The notes below the pieces were generated by a model that was not told the DNA's origin, ran no database searches, and saw nothing but the letters and a program-made list of their open reading frames with translations. From Methylococcaceae bacterium (lineage in GTDB: Bacteria > Pseudomonadota > Gammaproteobacteria > Methylococcales > Methylomonadaceae), in NCBI GenBank assembly GCA_003155565.1, contig PMDM01000044.1, positions 1-5,304 of the forward strand: 5,304 bases of DNA. Reading direction: 5' to 3'. A program made the position numbers and the translations under genes. Each line of letters begins with the position of its first letter. Position 1 is the stretch's first letter. Below, in pieces: positions 1-5,304 of the stretch.

Positions 1-10
1 AGTATAGGAT

Positions 11-18
11 TCACCTTT
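11..18 (-). promoter_or_regulatory. Possible ribosome binding site for a following gene
   Basis: Read on the minus strand, the stop codon runs straight into AAAGGTGA, a good match to the anti-Shine-Dalgarno complement. The following ten bases to the window edge contain no start codon, so a start would have to lie just outside at a spacing somewhat longer than ideal. If real, it implies a tightly coupled same-direction gene. It may equally be chance, as purine-rich stretches are common. No terminator hairpin can be judged in the 16 bases after the stop. Confidence 0.28.
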
Positions 19-259
19 ACGGCGCAGTTGAGCAATTCGTGAATCCTGAAGTGGCAGAGATGAGCAAAGTGCCATTACCTGACGGATTTAGACCGTTAAC
101 AAAAGTCTCAATCCCCGGTGTGCTTGTCGCTGCCATACCCTCAATACTGAATGCAGTAGATACAGGTGGAACTGTCGAACTTTGTCTTCTAAGTCCAATA
201 CCTTGCGTACCGCCGCTGCCCGCGCTGGTATTCCCTGAAATATCAAGACAAACTGCCTC
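17..259 (-). other. Conserved-looking C-terminal block of the beta-helix protein (residues 1670-1749 and stop)
   Basis: The last 80 residues run from EAVCLDISGNTSAGSGG through GIGLRRQSS (1689-1697) and AFSIEGMAATSTPGIETFVN (1705-1724) to NPSGNGTLLISATSGFTNC (1727-1745) and the end STAP. It is less repetitive than the preceding ladder and probably forms the closing turn and C-cap. C1673 and C1745 are its only cysteines and may bond, tying the terminus to the cap. I remember the pattern 'C.DISGN...GG..GIGLR.Q...' with '..GT.LISATSGF.NC' from other bacterial beta-helix proteins, but not a family name. There is no sorting motif, hydrophobic tail or basic tail after it. Confidence 0.65.
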
Positions 260-3200
260 AGAGTTAAAAGATGTATTATTGCCGGAATCCACTCTTATGC
301 CAGGACGAACACCTGTTACCGGTGCGGCAACATTGTTGCCACGGATACCGTAATTCGCCAACCCGCCGGTACCGCGAGTCACCAGCAGGATGTCGTTACC
401 GTCGGTTGCGCTGATGTTATTGTTTAAAGCTGTCATCGAGAGCACAGGCGTCCAGGCAGTACCGCCGGAAACTCCATTACCTCCGCCGATACCTTGCGAA
501 GCCAGCGAATTGTTAGATACGATTACGTTATTGGCCGATGCCACCGCCATATCGGTAAAACCGTTATTACCGACCAAAATAGCGGTTCCCGTCATATTGG
601 TCAGCGGATTGGCTACCGTGCCATTATTTGAAATATTGGCATTGCCACGGCTACGTGATATGGCACTACCGCCCGATACGGCATAAATGATTGCACTCGT
701 GTTGAGCCGGTTTGCCGAAGTTTCACCCCTTATAGTGTTACCCGTAATCGTAATAATATTGGAAGAATCGTTCGGAATACCCGCTGTCGCGCCCGGTCCT
801 GCCGTATTGGCATTACTGATATTGACCTGAATACCCGCACCGGAAGGAAAATTAGAAATATCATTGTTAGCGATGGTGGCATTATTCAAATTAAATCGGG
901 TTGACGTATTGCCGATACCGACCAATTTGATGCCGTCTCCATGCGAGTTAGCGCTGTTGGTAGAACTGGTGATGGTATTGCCGGAAATATTGGCATTCGT
1001 CACCGCGCCATTGTCGGATTGGATCTCCAAGCCGCTTTCGAAGGCGTTAGTCAATGTGCTACCAGTCACCGTCAACGTACCGGATATGTTGTTCCCGAAC
1101 TGCGGTGTGATACCGAGGCCGTTGAAAGAAATATTGGATTCAAACTGTGCGTTGCCGGAATTATTGATCGTCCCATTAGTAAAGCTAAAGTTGGTAACCA
1201 AAGTACCGTTAATGCCGCTGTCTCCCGTACTCTGAATATTCATTTGATCCAGCGACACGTTCTGGGTACTTGTCAACGAAATACCCGCAGCGGTAGTGTT
1301 TTGGATCGTACCACCTGAACTATTATTGGTGAAGCCAGCATCGCCGCTTACAGTCAGGCCGCCGTTAGTTCCGGTAGTGTTCAAAACAACACCATTGGCG
1401 GCGCCATTGGAGGAGATACTGCTGAATTCTAAGTTATTTGCACCAATAGTTGTGTTAGCGACATTAAGTCCTGTGCCTGTAGTGGTTGATAGCGCATTGA
1501 CCACACCACCTTTCGCCGCAGGATTACAAGGATTTTCATCACAGACATTGACCGTACCGCCACCTGTTGCCGTGAACGCTGGGTTCGCACCAGTCGATAA
1601 TGACATTCCACCTTGGAAGTTGACCGTGCTACCCGTATTGCTTGTGAGTGAAATACCTAGCGGTAAAGTAGGGCCAGTATTGGCATTGATGGCACCTGTA
1701 AAAGTAACGCTACCACTCGTCTTGCTAGCCACAGAAACAGGACGTTGTGCGCTATTAGCCTTTGTAATGGTACCGCCGTAGGTAATTACGCCAGCCCCAC
1801 TAGTTACATCGAAAGCTGTTCCTGTTGCGCCGCTCAACGATCCGTTACCCAGGTTAACTGTCGCCCCTACATTGGTCAGGCTGACATTGTCCGTTCCTCC
1901 TGTTGAGGTCGTATTGCCCAGTGTGACCGTACCCGTAAGGTCGTTGAAACTCACAGCAGTCGCTGTCGTAGCCGACACATCGACCTCGGTCACGCTAACG
2001 CCTGTCGTAGCCCCAACAGGGTCTGTCAGTGCGGTGAGATTTGTCGTGGCTATGTTCAATCCACGGGCAACTCCACTGGAAGCAAGCATTACTGTGTTTT
2101 GCACGATAGGCCGTGTACCATTGATAGCGGGGCGGGCAATCGTACCTGTAGGCGGGGTAACACCAAACAGCGTATCAAAAGTTGTTCCTGTTGCCCCTTG
2201 TCCGATAAGTTGTTCGCCGCTGAGCATCACAAAGCTGTCGGTGTAAGTTCCTGCGAACACAAATATCCTGTCGTTCACGTTATCGACTGCACCCACGCTG
2301 CTTAGCGTTTGGAAGGGCTGGCTCAACGTGCCATTGCCTGGAGTGCTTGCCGAAGCATTCACAAACCATATCTTAGGGCCACTCACCGTAATTGAGATAG
2401 TGGCAGGGGCACTGGTGGCAGTTCCTGGGCAACCATTGTCTTGTACCGTGTAAGTGGCGGTCGCCGTGCCAGTAAAGCTTTGGTTAGGTTCGAAGTCGAA
2501 TGTGCCTGCGCTGGCATTAAGGTTGGAGACCGTCCCGCCAGTACCGGAAGTCAGGCTTGCCACACTGAACGTGGGTGTGCAACCGTTGATCCCGCTATCG
2601 GGATCGGCGACACTAGCGAGCAGGCCACCAAGACCTACAACTTTCATGTGAGTATGGGCGCTATAGGCCGCTGGTGGAGTGACTACGGGCGGATCATTGA
2701 CTGGATTCACGGTGATTGTGAATGTCTGCGTCGCAGAAGCATCTACCCCGCCATTGGCGGTGCCACCGTTATCCTGCACTCTAAGCGTTATCGTTGCCGT
2801 GCCGTTTTGGTTAGTCGTTGGTGTATAAGTCAGCACACCCGTGGACGAAACCGCAGGGCCAGCGCTAAACAGGGTTGGGTTGGTATTGCCTGTGATACTG
2901 AATGTCAGGGCCTGGGCTGTCTCGTTGGCCGGACCAGCGCTAATAGCCGTTGCCCAAGGATTTGGAATTGCGGTCTGTGGCCCCGCATCTTCGTTGACGA
3001 CTTGGTCTGTGCCTTTGGTAAAGCTAGGCGCATCATTGACAGCATTAATAGTGATGGTAAAAGTCTGGACTACGGAGGTATCAACACCGCCGTTTGCAGT
3101 GCCGCCATTATCTTGCACCGTTACATCGAAGGTCGAAGTGCCGAAAGCGTCCGGGGCGGGGACATAAAACAGCGTTCCGCTGGTACTGACGGTGGGTTGA

Positions 3201-5304
3201 CCGCCAACAGCGAAGAGGGCGGCGTTACTTACATTGCTGACAGTGTAGGCGAGTACAGCCTGAGCGCTCTCATCTGGATGGCCAGGGTTGAAGTTGGTTA
3301 CCCAGCCAGTTACTGTTTGTGCAGCCGCGTCTTCGTTGACCGCAGGTGGGTTAGTCGCCGTAAAGCTCGGCTGGTCGTTCTTCGTATTGACCGCCAAAGC
3401 TACCAAGGCAGTATTGCTGTTTACCGAGCCATCGTTTGCTATGAAAGCGATACTGCGGGCGGTAGCACCGGGATTTTGCGAAGTATTATTGTAGCTGACG
3501 GTTTGAAGCACTTGTTGGTAATGTGCCACCGTGTCCGTACCCGTCAGGGTCAGGGTAGGGGCAGCAAAACTGGCAATGATGGAAGTTCCTGTCGTAACAG
3601 CGGCTAATGACTCCTTACCCACGTCCTGAATGTTGCTTATCGTGATAGTGGCTGATTCCAGGTTAGTGTCATTGGCATCTGTGGCTGTAATGGCATTGTC
3701 AAGCACGACTGCACTACCGTCTTCGGTGAAACTTGGGGCTGCTCCACTGGCCGTGAGGACAGGTGGTGCATTGAGTTGGATAGTGATGGTAGCATCATAG
3801 TTTATACTCGTCCCGCCGTCCCCATCCGTCAATACAAAACGGACGGTTCGATCAGTGGTGGTAGGTGCCGTAGTATTGGTGTTGATATAGGTGATGTTGC
3901 GCAGCAATGCACTCGTCGCTTCAGGGTTTGCACTGGCGTTGAGTGTGACGACGAGATTGCCGCCACCCGCTCCGCCACCGCTGAAACTTCCGATGTTAAC
4001 GACACCTGTATTTGCTATGGGGTTGTAAGCAATGTTTGCGCCGCTCACGCTGATTTGGCCAGCAGCTATCCCTTGGTTGCGGATACCAAGCTGGTCTTCA
4101 CCTGCAATGACTCCCACCGGAAGGGAAATGGTGAGTGTACCCGTATCGAAATTAAGCGAATCCGCATCGGTGGCAGTAGCGTTATTGCCCTGGTCGATCA
4201 CCCGTGCCGGTTCGGTTTGGGAATAAGCGAGGGTGTCACCCGCCAGATTGTTGATGGTAGGGGCATCGTTAACTAGGTTGATGGTAATGCTGACCGTTGC
4301 AGTTGCACACAGCGGTAACAGCGGTGGCGGCGGGTTATCACATACTTGGTATACAAAACTATCGCTAATGGTTTCACTGCCGTTATGCGTGTAGCTGAAA
4401 GTGCCGTCGGTGTTGAGTGTGAGCGTGCCATTGGCCGGCCCAGATACGGGTGTTGTAGTTACTGACAGAGGATCACCCTCTGGGTCGCTGTCGTTAGCCA
4501 ATACTGTGGTTGCCAGCATCGGGATTTTCAATGCGGTCACAGTGCCGCCCTCATCGACATCTGCGGTAGCGTCATTAGTAGCTATCGGCGCATCATTGAC
4601 AGAGTTGACGGTTATTGTGAAACTTTGTGGCGCACTGATGTTGACGTTTGGTGACGTGCCGGAGCCGCTGTCAATGGCATGGTAGGTTATAGTGGCAGTG
4701 CCGTTTTGGTTTAGGGCAGGAGTGTAGCTTAGTGTGCCGATGGATGAGATAGTCGGAAGGGAAGAAAACAGCCCGGGATTACTGATTGGGTCTATGACGA
4801 ATGAAACTGTCTGTAAGGACTCAATAGCGCCTGGACCAGGGCTTATGGCGGTTACAAAACCCAACACTATCTGCGGCCCTGCATCCTCGTTAACCGCTAC
4901 TGGGTTGCCAGTTGTGGTGAAGCTAGGGGCATCGTTGATTTCATTCACCGCGATGGTGAAAGTTTGGCTTAATGTGGTGTCTACCCCACCGTTAGCAGTG
5001 CCGCCATTATCCGAGAGCGTTAAGGTAATTGTGGCTGTGCCGCTGGCATTGGCCGCTGGGGTGTAAGTTAATGCACCTGTAGTAGCATCAACGCTAGGAG
5101 GAATGCTAAACAGGCTAGCATTGGTGTTGCCCGTAATGTTAAACGTCAGCGTTTGGGCGGATTCATTGGCAGGACCAGCGGAAATTGCGGTAGCCCAACC
5201 CGGAATGGTTTGTGTTCCGGCATCTTCGTCTACGGTTTGGTCAGGCCCTTTGGTGAAGGCTGGCACATCGTTTACGGAGTTGACGGTGATGGTGAAGGTC
5301 TGCG
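17..5304 (-). CDS. Giant surface/secreted protein: tandem cadherin/Ig-like modules followed by a right-handed beta-helix (5' partial)
   Basis: Likely an exported structural protein, acting as an adhesin, matrix or envelope component; no enzyme active site is visible. The frame is open from the right edge to TAA at 17-19. A GTG at 5264-5266 is not the start: it encodes the Val of an NDVP module junction, and the twelve codons before it (QTFTITVNSVND) are the last strand of another module, so the N-terminus lies outside. Residues 1-963 form eight beta-sandwich modules with recurrent QTFTITVNxVNDAP junctions; residues 964-1749 form a pectin-lyase-like beta-helix. The protein is rich in T, S, N and G, poor in K and R, and has eight cysteines in four local pairs, which suits an oxidising extracytoplasmic site. 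No transmembrane segment, LPXTG, PEP-CTERM, IPTL-CTERM or autotransporter barrel is seen. The reading frame and architecture are very secure; the adhesive role is inference from family style. Confidence 0.95.
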   Translation of the reverse strand, partial: QTFTITVNSVNDVPAFTKGPDQTVDEDAGTQTIPGWATAISAGPANESAQTLTFNITGNTNASLFSIPPSVDATTGALTYTPAANASGTATITLTLSDNGGTANGGVDTTLSQTFTIAVNEINDAPSFTTTGNPVAVNEDAGPQIVLGFVTAISPGPGAIESLQTVSFVIDPISNPGLFSSLPTISSIGTLSYTPALNQNGTATITYHAIDSGSGTSPNVNISAPQSFTITVNSVNDAPIATNDATADVDEGGTVTALKIPMLATTVLANDSDPEGDPLSVTTTPVSGPANGTLTLNTDGTFSYTHNGSETISDSFVYQVCDNPPPPLLPLCATATVSITINLVNDAPTINNLAGDTLAYSQTEPARVIDQGNNATATDADSLNFDTGTLTISLPVGVIAGEDQLGIRNQGIAAGQISVSGANIAYNPIANTGVVNIGSFSGGGAGGGNLVVTLNASANPEATSALLRNITYINTNTTAPTTTDRTVRFVLTDGDGGTSINYDATITIQLNAPPVLTASGAAPSFTEDGSAVVLDNAITATDANDTNLESATITISNIQDVGKESLAAVTTGTSIIASFAAPTLTLTGTDTVAHYQQVLQTVSYNNTSQNPGATARSIAFIANDGSVNSNTALVALAVNTKNDQPSFTATNPPAVNEDAAAQTVTGWVTNFNPGHPDESAQAVLAYTVSNVSNAALFAVGGQPTVSTSGTLFYVPAPDAFGTSTFDVTVQDNGGTANGGVDTSVVQTFTITINAVNDAPSFTKGTDQVVNEDAGPQTAIPNPWATAISAGPANETAQALTFSITGNTNPTLFSAGPAVSSTGVLTYTPTTNQNGTATITLRVQDNGGTANGGVDASATQTFTITVNPVNDPPVVTPPAAYSAHTHMKVVGLGGLLASVADPDSGINGCTPTFSVASLTSGTGGTVSNLNASAGTFDFEPNQSFTGTATATYTVQDNGCPGTATSAPATISITVSGPKIWFVNASASTPGNGTLSQPFQTLSSVGAVDNVNDRIFVFAGTYTDSFVMLSGEQLIGQGATGTTFDTLFGVTPPTGTIARPAINGTRPIVQNTVMLASSGVARGLNIATTNLTALTDPVGATTGVSVTEVDVSATTATAVSFNDLTGTVTLGNTTSTGGTDNVSLTNVGATVNLGNGSLSGATGTAFDVTSGAGVITYGGTITKANSAQRPVSVASKTSGSVTFTGAINANTGPTLPLGISLTSNTGSTVNFQGGMSLSTGANPAFTATGGGTVNVCDENPCNPAAKGGVVNALSTTTGTGLNVANTTIGANNLEFSSISSNGAANGVVLNTTGTNGGLTVSGDAGFTNNSSGGTIQNTTAAGISLTSTQNVSLDQMNIQSTGDSGINGTLVTNFSFTNGTINNSGNAQFESNISFNGLGITPQFGNNISGTLTVTGSTLTNAFESGLEIQSDNGAVTNANISGNTITSSTNSANSHGDGIKLVGIGNTSTRFNLNNATIANNDISNFPSGAGIQVNISNANTAGPGATAGIPNDSSNIITITGNTIRGETSANRLNTSAIIYAVSGGSAISRSRGNANISNNGTVANPLTNMTGTAILVGNNGFTDMAVASANNVIVSNNSLASQGIGGGNGVSGGTAWTPVLSMTALNNNISATDGNDILLVTRGTGGLANYGIRGNNVAAPVTGVRPGIRVDSGNNTSFNSEAVCLDISGNTSAGSGGTQGIGLRRQSSTVPPVSTAFSIEGMAATSTPGIETFVNGLNPSGNGTLLISATSGFTNCSTAP
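260..1006 (-). other. Asn-ladder beta-helix block (residues 1421-1669)
   Basis: The block contains a series of strand-turn motifs: NISGNTI (1426), TIANNDI (1464), ITITGNTI (1505), NISNNGT (1544), VIVSNNSL (1581), TALNNNIS (1612) and GIRGNNV (1640). The second Asn of the first five recurs at intervals of 38, 42, 38 and 38 residues. This is typical of beta-helices with stacked asparagines at one turn, and the spacing implies either a long loop in each turn or two short turns per period. The loops between carry longer inserts such as the SHGDGIKL segment (1441-1448) and the YAVSGGSAISRSRGN segment (1528-1542), which may form the exposed face. Confidence 0.78.
1007..1486 (-). other. Middle beta-helix block (residues 1261-1420)
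   Basis: Cysteine-free G/N/S/T-rich sequence: TGTGLNVANTTIGANNLEF (1263-1281), SISSNGAANGVVLNTTGTNG (1283-1302), GGTIQNTTAAGISLTSTQN (1318-1336), VSLDQMNIQSTGDSGINGT (1337-1355), TNFSFTNGTINNSGN and GTLTVTGSTLTNAFESGLEI. The alternating hydrophobic strands separated by Gly/Asn turns, such as 'GI.L....NVSL..M.I..TGD.GI.G', continue the right-handed helix. I recognise this as a stretch often seen in bacterial proteins annotated only as beta-helix repeat proteins. I see no enzyme motif in it. Confidence 0.75.
1487..2377 (-). other. Beta-helix N-cap and first regular turns (residues 964-1260)
   Basis: The segment starts PKIWFVNASAS (964-974), followed by GNGTLSQPFQTLSS (977-990), RIFVFAGTYTDSF (1000-1012) and GEQLIGQGA (1017-1025). 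This is the usual opening of a pectin-lyase-like right-handed beta-helix: a 'WFVN..A..GNGT...PF.TL' lead, then a strand ending in 'G.Y'. After GTIARPAINGTRPIVQNTVM comes a ladder of equivalent strands (TVTLGN, TVNLGN, VITYGG, SVTFTG, TVNFQG, TVNVCD). Their core residues lie at 1114, 1137, 1161, 1187, 1215 and 1239, that is 23-28 residues per turn. The ladder is interrupted by a small loop CDENPC (1242-1247) whose two cysteines could bond. No catalytic Asp/Arg/His arrangement typical of polysaccharide lyases is recognisable, so a binding or structural role is favoured. Confidence 0.8.
2378..2692 (-). other. Divergent terminal Ig-like module R8 with two cysteines (residues 859-963)
   Basis: The last beta-sandwich before the helix. 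It starts PPVVTPPAAYSAHTHMKVVG and has SVADPDSGINGC (885-896), FDFEPNQSFTGTATATYTVQ (923-942) and DNGCPGTATSAPATISITVS. The late pattern F.F.PN..F.GTAT.TYTVQD is that of a bacterial Ig/cadherin-like module. It lacks the EDAG segment and ends with VSGP rather than an ND junction, as expected for the last unit. C896 and C946 are the only cysteines here and probably bond to each other. It looks like the adaptor between rod and helix. Confidence 0.75.
2693..3031 (-). repeat. Type A cadherin-like module R7 (residues 746-858)
   Basis: A 113-residue module with every type A landmark: APSFTKGTDQVVNEDAG (746-762), PWATAISAGPANETAQALTF (770-789), ITGNTNPTLF (791-800), VLTYTP, NGTATITL, DNGGTANGGVD (832-842) and QTFTITVNPVNDPP at the end. 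It is nearly a duplicate of R1, sharing SFTKG/AFTKG, TAISAGPANE, ITGNTN and the DNGGTANGGVD turn. This suggests either amplification of one module or selection to keep this surface. Confidence 0.86.
3032..3373 (-). repeat. Type A cadherin-like module R6 (residues 632-745)
   Basis: A 114-residue module. It has AVNEDAAAQTVTGWVTNFNP (642-661), PDESAQ, FYVPAPDAFGTSTFDVTVQD (700-719), the turn GGTANGGVD (721-729) and closing QTFTITINAVND. It restarts the type A series after the R3-R5 insert. At DNA level the turn region shares the 17-base string complementary to 3096-3112 with the equivalent place in R1 (4995-5011), so some nucleotide identity survives between copies about 1.9 kb apart. Confidence 0.84.
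3374..3769 (-). other. Beta-sandwich module R5, same class as R4 (residues 500-631)
   Basis: A module of about 132 residues. It starts APPVLTASGAAPSFTEDGSA, continues with ITATDANDTNLESATITISN (526-545), TLTLTGTDTVAHYQQVLQTV (571-590), SYNNTSQNPGATARSIAF (591-608) and DGSVNSN, and ends VALAVNTKND. The order of acidic ATDAND strand, then V.QTVSYNNT, then ARSIAFxxNDG, matches R4 (ATDADS, then LLRNITYINT, then RTVRFVLTDG). The shared order supports common ancestry of R4 and R5, while the length difference comes mostly from the extra glycine-rich loop region of R4. Confidence 0.72.
3770..4264 (-). other. Long beta-sandwich module R4 (residues 335-499)
   Basis: A module of about 165 residues, longer than the type A units. 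It starts APTINNLAGDTLAYSQ, has an acidic ATDADSLNFDTGTLTISLP stretch (364-383), a glycine-rich loop FSGGGAGGG (428-436), and ends with LLRNITYINTN (454-464), RTVRFVLTDGDGGTS (473-487) and a final strand ATITIQLN. The late motif pair, an NITYxNT-like strand followed by RTVxFxxxDG, recurs in R5, so the two form a second module class within the rod. I recall this motif pair from other large bacterial surface proteins but cannot assign a named domain family from sequence alone. Confidence 0.72.
4265..4591 (-). other. Ca-binding-like bacterial Ig/VCBS-type module R3 (residues 226-334)
   Basis: This module differs from type A. It has the hallmark sequence LANDSDPEGDPLSV (about 256-269), then GPANGTLTLNTDGTFSYTHN (276-295) and DSFVYQVCDN (302-311), closing with ATVSITINLVND. 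The pattern of ANDSDPEGDPL, then NGTL, then DGTFSYTP-like, then DSFTY is characteristic of VCBS/Big_9/Cadherin_5-like modules of giant bacterial surface proteins, whose acidic cluster usually binds calcium. Two cysteines, C309 and C320, flank a proline-rich loop (PPPPLLPL) and could form a disulfide that pins this hairpin. Confidence 0.85.
4592..4930 (-). repeat. Type A cadherin-like module R2 (residues 113-225)
   Basis: A 113-residue module carrying the type A landmarks: APSFT start, AVNEDAG at 124-130, TAISPGPGAIES at 139-150, LSYTPALNQNGTATITY at 179-195 and closing QSFTITVNSVND at 214-225. It is the most divergent of the four. The usual GPANESAQ is replaced by GPGAIESLQ, and the DNGGTANGGVD turn is replaced by an unrelated GSGTSPNVNIS loop. 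The same number of residues is kept despite this, which suggests the fold length is constrained. Confidence 0.82.
4931..5266 (-). repeat. Type A cadherin-like module R1 (residues 1-112)
   Basis: A 112-residue module. It has an acidic VDEDAG motif near residue 12, the segment GWATAISAGPANESAQ at 23-38, LTYTP at 66-70, GTATITL at 76-82, DNGGTANGGVD at 86-96 and the closing strand QTFTIAVNEIND at 101-112. The acidic EDAG and the ND junction are typical of Ca-binding cadherin-like or VCBS-like bacterial modules, although metal binding is inferred. It is the closest relative of R7, about 70% identical by hand alignment. The twelve codons upstream show that another module precedes it. Confidence 0.85.

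Noticed and set aside
20..259. Cell-wall or exosortase-type anchor at the C-terminus
   Set aside because: No LPXTG or PEP motif, no hydrophobic segment and no basic tail are present before the stop.
1429..1611. A 60-codon minus-strand frame overlapping the beta-helix in another frame
   Set aside because: It is wholly inside the main coding frame, which is unambiguous here (strand ladder and CDENPC loop), and its product resembles nothing.
20..2377. Polysaccharide lyase or pectinase activity suggested by the pectin-lyase-like fold
   Set aside because: The helix is built from Gly/Asn/Ser/Thr strands with very few charged residues, and I could not find an arrangement of Asp, Lys, Arg or His resembling lyase or glycosidase active sites. 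The fold alone does not support an enzyme call.
2441..3607. A 388-codon open frame on the plus strand opposite R5-R8
   Set aside because: It is antisense to clearly modular protein sequence. Its translation is a patchwork rich in Arg, Cys and Ser with no domain or repeat logic of its own, and the type A units it crosses leave this antisense frame open. It is a shadow of the minus-strand gene.
39..5066. Several other plus-strand open frames of 60-170 codons spread along the window
   Set aside because: They follow the antisense frames of the Thr/Ser/Asn/Gly-rich gene, give hydrophobic Val/Pro/Leu-rich translations typical of such shadows, and show no consistent ribosome binding sites or recognisable products.
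2693..5266. CRISPR array or mobile-element repeats as an explanation for the recurring DNA strings
   Set aside because: The recurrences are imperfect, spaced about 340 bases or more apart and in frame, and translate to protein modules. There are no short identical repeats with unique spacers, terminal inverted repeats or transposase.

Overview
The window lies inside one very large bacterial gene on the minus strand. The gene is read without a stop or frameshift from the right-hand edge (base 5304) to a TAA stop at 17-19, so at least 1,761 codons are visible. Its 5' end, with the start codon and any export signal, lies beyond the window. I see no other convincing gene, no RNA gene, no CRISPR array and no insertion sequence. 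Residue numbers below count from the Val codon at 5264-5266 as residue 1; twelve complete codons of the same frame precede it.

The product looks like an exported, surface-associated or secreted structural protein with two halves. The upstream half (about residues 1-963, bases 2378-5304) is a rod of tandem beta-sandwich modules of the bacterial cadherin-like/Ig-like (VCBS-like) kind. It contains four closely related ~113-residue modules in two pairs (R1-R2 and R6-R7). Between the pairs sit one Ca-binding-like module (R3) and two modules of another class (R4, R5), and a divergent cysteine-containing module (R8) ends the rod. The downstream half (about residues 964-1749, bases 17-2377) is a right-handed parallel beta-helix (pectin-lyase-like fold). 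It opens with a capping segment, continues with regular turns of 23-28 residues, then a low-complexity G/N/S/T block, then an Asn-rich ladder repeating at about 38 residues, and finishes with a compact conserved-looking terminal block.

This composition (rich in Thr, Ser, Asn, Gly; very few Lys/Arg; eight Cys that fall into four local pairs) fits an extracytoplasmic protein, most plausibly an adhesin, matrix or envelope protein. No catalytic site is evident. Proteins of this style occur in many free-living bacteria with large genomes, mostly with a Gram-negative-type envelope, and the sequence does not let me name the taxon. No recognised C-terminal anchor or sorting signal is present, so the route to the surface is not shown. 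A Shine-Dalgarno-like AAAGGTGA overlapping the stop codon hints that another gene follows in the same direction just past the left edge.
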